From assembly GCF_000586435.1 (NCBI RefSeq), contig NZ_BAWH01000007.1:1-64000 (forward strand): a DNA stretch of 64,000 bases, given 5' to 3'. The notes below the pieces were generated by a model, which was given only the letters and a program-made list of their open reading frames with translations, was not told the DNA's origin and searched no databases. The translations under genes and the position numbers were made by a program. Below are positions 29,531 through 41,259 of the stretch, in pieces (positions within the stretch are counted from its first letter, which is position 1; the number at the start of each line of letters is the position of its first letter). The DNA is from Psychrobacter sp. JCM 18901. Its GTDB lineage: Bacteria > Pseudomonadota > Gammaproteobacteria > Pseudomonadales > Moraxellaceae.

Positions 29531-31304
29531 TTATCGTCCATTCAGTTTTCTACGGGAAAATTTGCCACAAAAAGACATCAGTCCAAAGAATGTTATGGGC
29601 CAGAGAACGGCTAAAGCCCACCACCATATTTGACCGAAGATGATAGCCATACCGATCAAACCTGCTTGCACGACATAATAAATCATCGCTAGCAGTGTTT
29701 TGCGAATCACATAGCCTTCTTTATCCACCAAGCCGACTACTGCGCAAGCAGCTACCACATTATGCACCGAAATCATGTTACCAGCCGCACCACCCACAGC
29801 TTGCAAGGCTATTACTTGTGCTGCAAGGTCGCTATTGAGTCCGATCTGATTGGCTGTTGACCATTGAAAATATGAAAACATCATATTGCTAATAGTATTT
29901 GAACCGGCGATGAAAGCACCCATTGCCCCAATCCATGGAGACACTAGCGGCCACGCATTTTGAAAAGCATCGGCAGCACTTTCAGCCAGTAATATTGGCA
30001 TAGCCGGTAGCGCAGTAGCGACTTCAGCGGCTGAGCCTGAATTAATGAATACTTGTACCATAGGCACCGAGAATAGCAAAGCTGGTGCGGCAGCAACCAT
30101 GGTCTTTGCCGAGTTACTCCAACTGCGCTTTACCGCTTGGCTATTCATTTTGAACAGTAAAATACATAATAAAGAAGTAATAATTAGAATGCTACCAGGA
30201 GAATAGGCGAGCTGTATCTTACTAGAGATTGTTGTACCAAAAAGATTAGTAAGGCTAATGGTTGTTAAATCCCCTACCAGAAAAGCTTTGAGTGGTGCAA
30301 TCACTCGAGTTATGACCAATAAGGCAATCACAATGAAATAGGGCGAAAATGCACGAATTAAAGAGAACTTTGGGGTTGCTGAATCATCATATTTTACCTC
30401 GTCTAAAGTACCCAGCCAGTCTTTGTCCCATTTTGCGCGAGGGGCAAAATCAAAAGTATCTTTAGGCATCAAAAAACCACGCTTAGCAGCGGGAAGTACA
30501 ATTAACAACCCAATGAAACCGCCAATGAGTGAAGGGAACTCAGGCCCTAGAAATTTAGCAACCAAAAAATAAGGAATAGTAAAGCAAAGACCTGCAAAAA
30601 TGGCAAATGGCCATACTTTAAGCCCTTCTATGAAGGAGCGTTTTTCACCAAAGAACCTTGTCAAAAAAAGCACTTAAAATTAAAGGTATCAAAAACCCAA
30701 TAAGCGCATGTACAAGGCCTACGTTAGCTGTAATCTGTAATAAATAATTTTCGGCAGTAGTAGGGGCAATGGACTGTGCTAAATCTTGTTTATCAGTAAT
30801 ACCAGACCAAACGCCAAGTAGTAGAGGCGTACCAACTGCACCGAATGATACGGGTGTAGATTGAATGATAAGAATAACCATGACCGATGCCATCGCTGGA
30901 AAGCCTAAAGCCAACAACAGCGGAGCACCCACTGCAGATGGTGTTCCGAATCCTGATGAACCTTCTACTAAAGAGCAGAACAACCATGCCACAATGATCG
31001 CTTGGACGCGCCTATCAGGTGAAATATCCATAAAGCCCTTACGTATGGCGACAAGAGCGCCGCTTTCTTTCAGCGTATTCAGCAGTAAAATAGCTGCGAA
31101 TACAATGAATAAAATAGTAAGTGCCACAATAATCCCATTAACAGTAGCAGCCGCTACCTGAGCACCACTAGCGTGCCAAATGAAAAAGGCTAGCAGAGCT
31201 GTCACCAAATAGGCAATACTCATAGATATCTTAGCTGGCAGGCGCATAACTATGAGTAGTATGAATACAACGAGAATTGGCGCTAAGGCTAAGAAAGTGT
31301 ACAT
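29531..31304 (-). CDS. lldP: L-lactate permease (frameshifted)
   Basis: Inner-membrane lactate/proton symporter of the LctP family. The first half has SSGFGTPSAVGAPLLLALGFP and QSTPVSFGAVGTPLLLGV. The second half has PWIGAMGAFIAGSNTISNMMFSYF, all LctP marks. The A7 run at 30663-30669 should be A6, joining LILSAFLTRFFGEKRSFIEG. Corrected length is 590 residues with about 13 helices. It is the promoter-proximal gene of lldP-lldD. No LldR-type regulator lies next to it. Confidence 0.92.
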
Positions 31305-31774
31305 AATTAACAGTCCTTATTGTTGTGTATACCAGCTTATTTTTTTACTGGTTTTAAAGTCATACTAAGTTATTACTATAGTCGATACACTCTAAAAATG
31401 TCATAGCGCTACTGGGATGGATTTTGCGCAGCCTCTGGGAACGCAGCACGCAAGTAAAATTTATACCAGTAGCGCGTTTAAATCCATAACAGTTTTACAT
31501 TCAGCTAACTATATTTATTAAGGCGTGTTAAACACGCCCTAAAAGTTGCTCTTAGGTGCTTTCGCTGAGAATTGTATGTATATGATTGAACAGAGTGCAA
31601 GGTTAGAGAGTTGAGATTATTGATCAGTAAATCATTAGCATTAGTATAATCAATTTACCAAACAGAATATAAAAGTAGTCTAGCAAATATTGAAATACCA
31701 TACTAGCTAAAATTAGCGGTAGATATTCTAATATAAGAAATTTAAAAGCTCTATAACATCAAAACAAAGTGCCG
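31305..31774. other. Intergenic region upstream of lldP
   Basis: About 470 bases. It holds a hairpin GGCGTGT/ACACGCC with a 3-base loop at 31522-31538 and otherwise AT-rich DNA with no coding frame. The lldP promoter must lie here; no specific operator was recognised. Confidence 0.45.
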
Positions 31775-32089
31775 TTAGTTGTGAGCTAACAGTTGCTGTA
31801 AATCCATCACCGAAAACGGATAGTTTAATCGTTTGGATGGCGTCAAAATTACAGGAATAGTGGTGGCAAATTCCATCATCAGCGCCTCATCAAAGTCTGC
31901 AATATCGACATTTTGGTAGCTAATCGGTTGTACCGCCTGAAACTGAGTGATTATTTGCTCAGCGATGTCACATAAATGGCAGCCCGAGGTGCCCAGTAGC
32001 CACCATTGATTGTTATTTTCAGCAGTGTTTAGGCTTGGATTTGCTGCAATAACACGCGCTCGTAATACTTCTATATTATCATCGTGCAT
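31775..32089 (-). CDS. Glutaredoxin-family (DUF836) protein
   Basis: A 104-residue thioredoxin-fold protein. WWLLGTSGCHLCDIAEQII gives the first strand and the CxxC site CHLC. SYQNVDIADFDEALMMEF and the cis-Pro segment TTIPVILT follow. This is the pattern of the DUF836 glutaredoxin-like family. The redox partner is unknown. Frame intact. Confidence 0.8.
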   Translation of the reverse strand: MHDDNIEVLRARVIAANPSLNTAENNNQWWLLGTSGCHLCDIAEQIITQFQAVQPISYQNVDIADFDEALMMEFATTIPVILTPSKRLNYPFSVMDLQQLLAHN

Positions 32090-32387
32090 GGGTAGTCTCT
32101 TATCTTCATACTGATTGCAAAGCGCTGATGCTCAGCACGCGCTTATTTAAAACATAAAATACTTTAACGGTCATTACATCATAAAGAAGTGGGGTAAATA
32201 ATGACAGCGATTGTGAGATTAGGTAAGATGACCTGCTATTGATCATTATTAATGACGAATGCTCAGCAGTTAATGATTGGCTATAAATGGCCCGTTTATA
32301 ATCATCGATTCTTAGTTGATGTCTCATAGTTATTAATAGAGTATCTACCTTATCTTATTACTTTTTTTAACCACTCGGATATCGCGC

Positions 32388-33079
32388 ATGGCAAGTTTTG
32401 GCACATTTATCAAACGTCTGTTATTGGCAATTATGCTATTGGTTGTCGCATTCCATATATTGGTCGTTGGGCTACTATTAATTTGGAAAACACAGCCAAT
32501 TAATAACAGCATGTTTATGTTGACGCATCGCCTAACGGGCGGCACAGTCACTCAGACATGGGCTGAATATGATGCGATTGCCAAATCTGCCAAGCAAGCA
32601 GCGATTGTGAGTGAAGACTCGACGTTTAGTCAGCACAGTGGTTTTGACTTTAAAGGTATCAAAGCGGCGCAAAAGAAAAATGAAGAGACAGGCAAAATGT
32701 CTGCTGGTGGCTCAACGATTACTCAGCAATTGGCAAAGAACTTGTTCCTCACCTCACATCGCTCCTATGTCCGTAAAGCGGAAGAGGCTGTCATTACTGT
32801 GATGATTGAGACGCTATGGGACAAACAGCGCATTATGACCGCTTACCTAAATGTGGCGGAGTTTGGTAATGGTATCTATGGTATTGATGCAGCAGCGCAT
32901 CACTATTTCGATAAGTCTGCGGCCAATCTAAACCGAGATGAGTCAGCCCTTCTGATTGCGATGCTTACCAATCCAAAGTACTACGAAGACAATCAAGGCG
33001 ATAAGCGTTTACGTAACAAGCAACGTATTATCAAAAAAAACGCATGAAAAATGCGGTATTACCGCAAGCAGCTTCATAA
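32388..33079 (+). CDS. mtgA: Monofunctional peptidoglycan glycosyltransferase (frameshifted at C-terminus)
   Basis: GT51 enzyme polymerising lipid II. One N-terminal helix (LLLAIMLLVVAFHILVVGLLL) anchors it. GT51 motifs are visible: EDSTFSQHSGFDFKGI with the catalytic Glu, GGSTITQQLAKNLFL, RKAEEAVITVMIE and AYLNVAEFGNGIYGI. The A8 run at 33033-33040 diverts the end; with six (or nine) A the reading becomes IIKKRMKNAVLPQAAS and stops at 33079, about 229 residues. So either two A are extra or one is missing here. Confidence 0.88.
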
Positions 33080-33220
33080 ATATAAATCATTAGGGCTAGG
33101 TTAGATTATAGGATCGGATGTTGTAGGATCGGCTATTTCGAATAAAACTAGGACATGCCCTAAAAAAAGACAGAACGATAAAAGATGATGGCGTATCGAT
33201 AACGCAAAAGGAGTAGTGAC

Positions 33221-35464
33221 GTGGTAGAGATGACTAGTAATCAGGGCAGTGGTGATGTTAACAAAATGATTGACGTTAATAATGTTGAAGATGGCGCTAA
33301 TGATAATATTAATAAAGACATCAATATAGATAATAGCCAGAACGACTTGGCCGAAATCGAATGGCAACGCTCAGCAGATGGCAGCTATTCACCGAGTAGT
33401 TATATCAATCGTGATTTGTCTTTACTACAGTTTCATCTGCGGGTATTAGCGCAAGCATCTAGTTCGCGTCATCCATTGCTTGAACGCTTATTTTTCTTGA
33501 TTATTTTTTTCATCTAATCTTGATGAGTTTTTTTGAGATTCGTGTCGCTGGTATCATGCAAAAGCTCAACATCGGTGATGTATCTACCAGTGCTCATGGC
33601 ATGCGTCCTAGCGAAGTGTTAAACGAGATATCTATTATCACTCATGCTGCAATCAGCGAACAGTACCGTATTCTCAATGAGGATATCCTGCCAGCGCTTG
33701 CCCTTGAGGATATTCGCTACTTAAAACGTGATGAGCTAAACGCTGAGCAATCTGCATGGATGAAGCGTTATTTTACGGAGCAAGTCGTACCCGTATTGAC
33801 ACCGATTAGCATTGATCCGGCGCATCCATTCCCGCGTCTTGTAAATAAAAGTTTAAACTTTATCGCTACCTTGGAAGGCAAAGATGCGTTTGGACGCGAT
33901 ATCAACTTGGCGATTGTGCCTGCGCCGCGCAGTCTACCGCGTGTGATTCGCCTGCCAGATGAGCTAACTGGTGGCAAAGAGCATCATGTGATGCTATCCG
34001 CTATCATTCATGAGCATATCGGTGAGCTATTCCCTGGAATGAGTGTGACAGGCTGTCATCAATTTAGGCTGACACGTAATGCTGATTTAGATTTGGCTGA
34101 TGATGTCGAAGATATTGCCAAAGCACTAGAAGGCGAGCTTGAAAACCGCCGCTTTGGTGATAAGGTGCGCCTTGAAGTCACAACCGATTGCCCAACGCAT
34201 ATCAGTGAGTATCTGCTCAATGAGTTTGAGCTGCATGACAATCAGCTATACCGTGTCAATGGCCCAGTCAACCTAACGCGTTTACTGTTTGACTTTAATA
34301 TTCCTGCACTACGCTACCAGCATTTACTCATGTCGTGCCAAAGGCATTCCGCCGAGAAATGGATAAGTCAGATAAATCGACCAGTATGTTCGCTGCCATG
34401 CGTAAAAGCGATGTGTTGGTTCATCATCTTTTCATGCCTTTTCTCCGATTATTAATTTACTTTGGCAAGCGGCCAGCGATCCCAAAGTATTGGCAATTAA
34501 ACAAACTTTATATCGTTCAGGCACCAATTCAGAAATCGTCAAAGCACTTGCTGCCGCCGCTCGTAATGGCAAAGAAGTCACGGCTGTTATTGAACTGCGT
34601 GCGCGTTTTGATGAAGCGTCTAATATCGCAGTTGCTAACTATCTACAAGAAGCAGGCGCGGTCGTGGTCTACGGTATCGTCGGTTACAAGACCCATGCCA
34701 AGCTCATGCTAATCGTACGCCGCGAGGAAGACCGAATCCGCCGTTATGTGCATCTGGGCACCGGTAACTATCACGCGGCCAATGCTAAGGTCTATACTGA
34801 TTATGGTCTGTTTAGCGCCGACCCTGATATCTCAGAAGACGTTCACAAAATATTCCAAGAGCTAACTGGCATGGGTAAGCCTGCCAACCTCAAAAAACTA
34901 TTACATGCACCGTTTACTTTGCATGAGAAATTGATGAGCTTTATCGATGATGAAATCGCTCATGCCAAAGCGGGTAAACGTTCTCATATCATTATAAAAG
35001 CCAATGCGCTCACTGAGCGCCGCCTCATTGATAAATTATATGATGCCTCGCAGGCAGGCGTTAAGATTGAATTAATTCTGCGGTCGATGTGTTGTTTACG
35101 TCCGCAAGTAAAAGGACTCTCTGAAAATATTACAGTACGTTCTGTTATCGGTCGGTTTTTGGAGCATACGCGCGTTTATTATTTCTATAATAATGGCGAT
35201 GAGCGTTTATACTGCGGTAGTGCAGACTGGATGGATCGTAACCTATTCCATCGCGTAGAAGTGGCGTTCCCGATTGAGAACAAGAAACTGTTTAAGCAGA
35301 TTTATCAAGATGGCTTAATTAACTACTTACAGGATAATACGCAAGCGTGGACACTTGATGGCACTGGCGTTTGGCAGCAGTCACAGCCAGCAGCAGGTGA
35401 GGAGCCACACGTCGCACAAGAGCATTTATTAAAAACGATTAATCGTGTCGAAGAGTCTAGCTAA
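33221..35464 (+). CDS. ppk: Polyphosphate kinase 1 (four frameshifts)
   Basis: Makes long-chain polyphosphate from ATP. A GTG start at 33221 is chosen because AAAGGAG lies 7 bases before it; the ATG at 33230 is too far away. An Asn/Asp-rich leader of about 40 residues precedes the family start [12 protein letters not shown]. The catalytic His lies in [17 protein letters not shown] and a second conserved His in [13 protein letters not shown]7 runs at 33504-33510 and 33528-33534 each have one extra base (correct reading [17 protein letters not shown]); single bases are missing near 34321 (CAGCCATTT) and 34428 (CATCCTTTT). Corrected length is 747 residues. Confidence 0.92.
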
Positions 35465-35780
35465 TTTGCAAAGATACCTTTAGGCGATAATCAGCTATTC
35501 GATTGTCTATCTAACCAAGCACTGGTAAATACTGGTGCTTGGTTTTTTTGTGCTCACCAATTGCAAAAGTTACAAACTGACTTGCAACCTCACAATTATT
35601 CACATATTGATACGGCAGTACACTGGTGCATTACCCAAGGTCATACCTATAATTAATATCAATTCCGACGCTACTTGAGAAGTATTGGTTGCTCATTTAA
35701 GCGTTGGTATAATCTCGAAACATATATCTATTTAATATTCCAAAACCACGTAATCAAATCATAATAATAGGAAATAAACC
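35465..35780. other. Intergenic region after ppk
   Basis: About 315 bases with the ppk terminator and the leader of the first small acidic gene; no other gene seen. Confidence 0.5.
35513..35549 (+). terminator. Terminator after ppk
   Basis: AACCAAGCAC pairs with GTGCTTGGTT and runs into T7. Confidence 0.85.
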
Positions 35781-35951
35781 ATGAGTACTACTAACGATGA
35801 CAATTCAGATATCAAGCAAGCTGCAGAACAGGTAAATGGTCAGGAAGTTGAGAAGAACTTAGCAGAGAATAAAAAAGTCGACGCTCCTGAATCATTAAGC
35901 GAAGAAGAGCAAACGCCTTTTATCGATGATGATCTACGTACTGATAAGTAA
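35781..35951 (+). CDS. Small acidic hydrophilic protein 1
   Basis: A 56-residue protein, MSTTNDDNSDIKQAAEQ to DDDLRTDK, with about 16 acidic against 6 basic residues and no Cys or Trp. An AGGAAA site precedes the ATG. It looks disordered and has no recognised family. It opens a set of four such genes in the same direction (35781-36938). Confidence 0.6.
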   Translation: MSTTNDDNSDIKQAAEQVNGQEVEKNLAENKKVDAPESLSEEEQTPFIDDDLRTDK

Positions 35952-36014
35952 TCTATAACATCGAACATCGACCCAATAATTAATAATAACCAATAATAAA
36001 GCGAGGGACGCGCC

Positions 36015-36272
36015 ATGACTATGCAAGAACCAGTAGTAACAGACACAGAGGAAAAGGTAATCGTGGATGACCCTGCTAGTAATCAATTAGAAAACCCTAA
36101 AGATAGCTACGCAGGGCGCAAGCACAAGCCTGAAATCGATGGCCCTGAGCAAGACTCACAAGAGACTGACGAAGTTTATGCTGATCCACGTAAAGAAGAG
36201 AATCTTCCAGCAGGTGGCAAGAACGCAGCAGAACTAAGTGCCTACGACTTGAGCCAAAAAGGTAATGAGTAA
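36015..36272 (+). CDS. Small acidic hydrophilic protein 2
   Basis: An 85-residue protein, acidic, rich in Glu, Asp, Asn, Pro and Lys, with no hydrophobic segment, Cys or Trp. The C-terminal ENLPAGGKNAAELSAYDLS is the least charged part. A GAGGG sequence lies upstream. Second of the four-gene set; no family recognised. Confidence 0.65.
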   Translation: MTMQEPVVTDTEEKVIVDDPASNQLENPKDSYAGRKHKPEIDGPEQDSQETDEVYADPRKEENLPAGGKNAAELSAYDLSQKGNE

Positions 36273-36338
36273 AGGACTATAGATAACAGCGTGCTAACCA
36301 AATCGATAAAATTATAAATATAGAAAGAGGATATGATA

Positions 36339-36665
36339 ATGCAAGCCAAAGACTCAGCAATAGACAAGACAAAGGTACTAGGATCTGATGATCATAGTGC
36401 AATTGAGAGAAATACCACTGAGAACAAAGGGACTGATACTTTTGATGAGTCTGTGGTCGACTCAGAACACGTAAATGACAATGACAATCCAGCGCGCCAA
36501 CCAGATCGTCGTGATCAAGAAGGTAGTACCGCATTTGATGACAATATCAATGAAGATACTGTCGGTAGTGCAGCCCCCAAGAGTGAGGGTATTAATGATT
36601 TAAATCGTTATGCCAATATTGATAATGCACAAACCCGTATTTTAAATCCTGATGAAAAAGATTAG
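36339..36665 (+). CDS. Small acidic hydrophilic protein 3
   Basis: A 108-residue acidic protein, MQAKDSAIDKTKVLG to ARTRILNPDEKD-like end (QTRILNPDEKD), rich in Asp, Asn and Glu, with no membrane segment or Cys. ATG 36339 is preferred to 36333 because AGAGG at 36326-36330 gives a normal 8-base spacing. Third of the set; likely intrinsically disordered. Function unknown. Confidence 0.65.
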   Translation: MQAKDSAIDKTKVLGSDDHSAIERNTTENKGTDTFDESVVDSEHVNDNDNPARQPDRRDQEGSTAFDDNINEDTVGSAAPKSEGINDLNRYANIDNAQTRILNPDEKD

Positions 36666-36737
36666 ATAGGTTTAAATCTCGAAAGATATATAGCGTTTCT
36701 TGGATTAGACGAGTAATTATTATAGTAGGGAGTACCA

Positions 36738-36938
36738 ATGAATAACTCACATAATGAAAGCGTCAATAGCGATCATAACTTAAAAGATGCAGATGATAAT
36801 AATGGTATTGTCCCTGATGATGCATTACAGAAAGCAAATCCAGCCGCAGCAGAAAAAGCTACGGAAGATCATGATCCGCATAATGTTGCCAAGAATCATA
36901 AACAGTATGATAGTCCACTGATGGAAGATAAAAAGTAA
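36738..36938 (+). CDS. Small acidic hydrophilic protein 4
   Basis: A 66-residue protein rich in Asp, Asn, His, Lys and Ala (PDDALQKANPAAAEKATED), no Cys or Trp, no hydrophobic stretch. A GGGAG site precedes the ATG. It is the last of the four small genes and is followed by a strong terminator. Confidence 0.65.
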   Translation: MNNSHNESVNSDHNLKDADDNNGIVPDDALQKANPAAAEKATEDHDPHNVAKNHKQYDSPLMEDKK

Positions 36939-37000
36939 GAATTAACTATATCGGTAGCTATTAGTATTTGTACATAAATAGGCATTTGTACATAAACAGA

Positions 37001-37055
37001 AAGGCACTGTGTTTGGTAAGAGTATATAACTCGTATCAAACACAGTGCCTTTTTT
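37001..37055. terminator. Bidirectional terminator after small acidic gene cluster
   Basis: AAGGCACTGTGTTTG pairs perfectly with CAAACACAGTGCCTT around a 21-base loop and continues into T6. It separates the cluster from the convergent miaE gene. Confidence 0.88.
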
Positions 37056-37116
37056 GCTTACTATATTTTTACTTTCGACATTGTATAGATAGACATGTTT
37101 AAGTAAGGCATGGGCT

Positions 37117-37899
37117 TTAAGCGGGTGTACCACTATGAAAGCGTAGCTCAGCATCTGGGCTAATTATTAATTCAGCCTCTACTTCCTTAAAGAAAGCAAC
37201 TCGCTCATCGATATTCTCATCTGACAATGATTGAGCAAGCGCGAGATAATCCTCGAAATGACGGCTCTCTGACTTGAGCAGATAACGATAATATTTTGCT
37301 AAGCGTTCATCATCGATGACTTCGGCCAATGCTGCAAAACGCTCACAAGAGCGCGCCTCAATAAATGCCCCAATTATTAATACATCAACCATCGCTGCTG
37401 GCTCGTAAGTGCGTTTATGCTTCAACATACCTTTGGCGTAGCGTCCAGCACTTAGATATTTCCATTCCTGACCGCGCTCATTCATGATACCCAGTACTTG
37501 CTCGTAGTGCAGCATCTCTTCTCGTATCAGCTGTGCAAGTTTACGCTGCAAGTCATACGAGAACTCATAACGAAATATTAAATTCATCGCAGTGCCAGCG
37601 GCCTTTTTTTCGCAGTTAGCGTGGTCTTGAATGATCATAGGTAGATTTTCAGTCGCAGCATCTACCCAAGCTTGTGTGGTTCGAGCACCCAAAAAGCTGT
37701 AAACAGGAGAAAGGTCTACCTTTATAGGAGTACGTAGATGCGTAATATCGATGCTATCTTCTTCAGGCAGCTCTTTTTCAGCACTATTATTTACAGTTTG
37801 AGAGAGATTTTCTTCGACAGAATTTTTCTCGATATTATCGTTATCTATCGTATTTGCTGTTGGTTGTAATGTTGCGAGGTCTTTTTGATTGATAGTCAT
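37117..37899 (-). CDS. miaE: tRNA-(ms2io6A)-hydroxylase
   Basis: Non-haem di-iron oxygenase hydroxylating ms2i6A at tRNA position 37. Iron ligands are visible in ENLPMIIQDHANCEKKAAG, REEMLHYEQVL and LLKSESRHFEDYLALA; GAFIEARSCERFAALAE is also family-typical. Length is 260 residues. The first 50 residues are an Asn/Asp/Glu-rich extension before ITHLRTPI, so an internal start is possible. Confidence 0.9.
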   Translation of the reverse strand: MTINQKDLATLQPTANTIDNDNIEKNSVEENLSQTVNNSAEKELPEEDSIDITHLRTPIKVDLSPVYSFLGARTTQAWVDAATENLPMIIQDHANCEKKAAGTAMNLIFRYEFSYDLQRKLAQLIREEMLHYEQVLGIMNERGQEWKYLSAGRYAKGMLKHKRTYEPAAMVDVLIIGAFIEARSCERFAALAEVIDDERLAKYYRYLLKSESRHFEDYLALAQSLSDENIDERVAFFKEVEAELIISPDAELRFHSGTPA

Positions 37900-38451
37900 A
37901 GTCTAAGAAAGCTTTATTTATGAATGGTAATACCAGTAATTATATCGTTAGTCTGACCTAGATACGATGCTAAATAACTGACAGTCATCAATAGGTGTTT
38001 ATTAATAGATAACGGTTAAGCATAATTAAAGGTGCCAATGATTACTTACTGTTTATATTAACGTTGCTGCATCTATTTCCCAGATGATGATTATAGCTCC
38101 TAGAGTAGGCCACTTATACATTATCATTATTAAACAGCCTAAGTATTTACTTAGTGAATGGTGTTTCCTTGTTAATTTTATTATTTGATAGTAGGATGAG
38201 ATTTTGCTATTTAAGCATTTCGTCTTACTTTTATGATTCACTCTTAGTAAAGAGTCAGTCTAGTATTAATAGGTTACCTTTTACTAGAACATCAAATTTG
38301 TAGATATATCTTCTCGGAAAAATTAGAGAATCAAAGATTCCACAACGAATGAGATATGAACATTTAAAACCTTACAAGATTAAAAAAATCTTAAACAGTT
38401 ACTGTCACAACTCAGTATTAGTACCCCTCACGAACAGATAAGGATAACAAT
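37900..38451. other. Intergenic region miaE / glcB
   Basis: About 550 very AT-rich bases between divergent genes, holding the glcB promoter region. A 62-codon minus-strand frame here has no coding character. No RNA gene recognised. AGATAAGGATAA precedes the glcB ATG. Confidence 0.45.
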
Positions 38452-40647
38452 ATGAGCCAGTCTTCTAACACCAATCGTATTCAAAAAGGCAGTCTTGCCA
38501 TCGATCAGCAGTTATATGACTTTATTGAAAACGAAGTACTACCGAAAGTCGGTGTGGATTCAGACGATTATTGGTCAGGTTTCGAAAAGGTTATTAAAGA
38601 ATTTACCCCGCGCAATAAAGCGTTGCTTGCGACTCGTGACAAGATTCAAGCGCAAATTGACCAATGGCACCTAGATAATCCTGCAAAAAATGGCGAAATC
38701 GATTATCCAGCTTATAAGACATTCCTGCAAGAAATTGGTTATCTGCTACCTGAAGGCGAAGCGTTTACGGTTGATACCAAAAACGTCGATGACGAAATCG
38801 CGCACATCGCAGGGCCGCAGCTGGTCGTACCAGTTCGTAATGCTCGTTATGCGCTTAACGCGACCAACGCGCGTTGGGGTAGCTTATACGATGCTTTGTA
38901 TGGTACCGATGTTATCAGCAGTGATAATGGACAAGAAGCGGGCGGTAGCTATAATCCTACTCGCGGTGCTGCTGTTGTCGCTTACGCTAAAGCCTTCTTA
39001 GATGAGCACTTCACACTAGCATCTGGTTCTTACAATGATGTGACTGGTTTTAAAGTAGTCGATGGCAAGCTAGAAGTCGTACAAGGTAATAGCAGTACCG
39101 AGCTAAAAGATACGGCTAAGTTTGTCGCTTCGTCGGTGACGCTGAATCTCCTACAGGTGTACTGTTAAAGAACAACGGCTTGCATGCTGAGATTCAAATC
39201 GATAGCAACCATCCAGTGGGTAAAGACGATCCAGCAAACATCAAGGACGTACTGCTTGAGTCGGCTATGACAGCCATTCAGGATTGTGAAGACTCTGTTG
39301 CTGCTGTAGATGCAGAAGAAAAAGTCGAAGTCTATCGTAACTGGCTTGGCTTAATGAATAGCGACCTACAAGAAACCTTTGAAAAAGGCGGCAAGACGCG
39401 TACACGTAAGCAAAACCCAGATCGTGAATATAACACGCCAGATGGTGGCAAGCTGATCTTGCCAGGTCGTTCGCTATTATTAATTCGTAACGTCGGTCAC
39501 TTAATGCAGAACCCTGCCATCTTAGTCGATCTAGGCGATGGTCAAGAGCAGATATTTGAAGGCTTGATGGATGCTTAATCACGCCACTATTATCACTTAA
39601 TGATATTAAAGGCAAAAACGAGCTATCAAACTCGCGTCAAGGCTCAATGTATATTGTGAAGCCAAAAATGCATGGCCCTGAAGAAGTTAAAATGGCCAAT
39701 GACTTATTTAATGCATCAGAGGATCTATTAGGTCTAGAGCGCAATACGCTCAAAATCGGCATCATGGACGAAGAGCGCCGTATGACGGTGAACTTAAAAG
39801 AAGCAATCCGCCAAGCTAAAGAGCGCGTTATCTTTATTAACACAGGTTTCTTAGATCGTACTGGTGATGAGATGCATACCAGCATGAATGCAGGTCCATT
39901 TGTACCAAAAGGCGAGATGAAATCGCAAGCATGGCAGCTGCTTACGAGCAGTGGAACGTCGATATCGGTCTAGAGACAGGCCTACAAGGTCGCGCGCAAA
40001 TCGGTAAGGGTATGTGGGCTAAGCCTGATGAAATGAAAGAGATGATGGATACTAAGGCTGCTCATCCTAAGTCTGGTGCTAGCACTGCGTGGGTACCATC
40101 ACCAACGGGCGCTACCTTGCATAGCATACACTATCATCAAGTAAGCGTGGCTGATGTACAGGACACGCTAAAATCACGCAAGCGTGCTAGCTTGGATGAC
40201 ATCTTGACCATCCCATTGGCGAAAAATACCGATTGGACTGACGAAGAAAAGCAGCAGGAGCTTGAAAACAATGCTCAAGGTATCTTGGGTTATGTCGTAC
40301 GCTGGGTAAATCAAGGTGTTGGTTGCTCCAAGGTGCCTGATATCAACGATGTCGGTCTCATGGAAGATCGTGCTACTTTGCGTATCTCGAGCCAACATAT
40401 TGCCAACTGGTTGCATCATGGCGTGGTTAGTGAGCAGCAAGTGATGGATACGATGAAACGCATGGCCAAGGTCGTCGATGAGCAAAATGCAGGCGATGAT
40501 GACTATCAATCAATGGCAGATAACTTCGATAGCTCTTATGCATTCAAAGCCGCCTGTGATTTAGTCTTTAAAGGACGTGAGCAGCCTAGTGGTTATACTG
40601 AGCCATTGTTACATCAAGCACGTTTGGATCTTAAAGCAAACGCTTAG
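38452..40647 (+). CDS. glcB: Malate synthase G (three frameshifts)
   Basis: Condenses glyoxylate with acetyl-CoA in the glyoxylate shunt. Family segments: [79 protein letters not shown] and [13 protein letters not shown] with catalytic residues. Three single bases are missing, near 39126, 39573 and 39929, each at a GC that should be GCC or GGC. Corrected length is 732 residues, as in E. coli GlcB. Its partner aceA lies 20 kb downstream. Confidence 0.92.
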
Positions 40648-41259
40648 AACAATAGATTAAATATGACAGGCATTTGAGCATACTTGATGAGCAAGTATGC
40701 TAGTCAGTCTTGCTCATTTGTAACTAATGAATTTGCTCAAATAGATTATTAACTTCTTAATTAGCGCTATTTATTTTTTAGTAAATAGCGCTTTATTTTG
40801 GACTATTATTCGATGTTTATTATAAAAATTTAAGAATATTAGTAATCATATTAACCAATATTATTCGTATCTAATTGAGTAAGCGGAAGTTTTTTTAACA
40901 ATCGTTCAAATAAAATGAAGGGTCTGTTATTTGATAATGGATGTATCGAAAAGGCAAAAAAAATATGTTGCAAATTATGTCAAAGTTGTTATGCTTGTAC
41001 TCGAAGTATGAGTTTGGTAACCGATGTTACGCAATGGAAGGATAAAAACTAAAGATTACATGGCAGTTACTTTTTTAATCCCAGTTATGTAAATCATGGT
41101 TTTTTTCATCTTACTGTAATAGAACTTCGCCACACTTGTTTCTGACTAATCTCGGTAGCCAGTTACACATTATATCTTTGAGGATTTGTGACGATACCAT
41201 TATGGGCGCCAGCTAATAATAGCTTGCTCATTACTACAATTGTAAAGTGGAGATACCCC
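40648..41259. other. Intergenic region glcB / porin
   Basis: About 610 AT-rich bases. Two hairpins follow glcB: AGCATACTTG/CAAGTATGCT at 40676-40701, without a T tract, and AGCGCTATTTA/TAAATAGCGCT at 40763-40792, followed by T-rich sequence and probably the terminator. The rest is a long porin leader with no coding frame. Confidence 0.5.

Noticed and set aside
35781-36938. Toxin-antitoxin or phage origin for the small acidic genes
   Set aside because: No partner resembling a toxin, no DNA-binding motif, no integrase or phage gene nearby, and base composition like the flanks.
38053-38241. 62-codon minus-strand reading frame upstream of glcB
   Set aside because: AT-rich chance composition, no ribosome-binding site and no motif; treated as intergenic.
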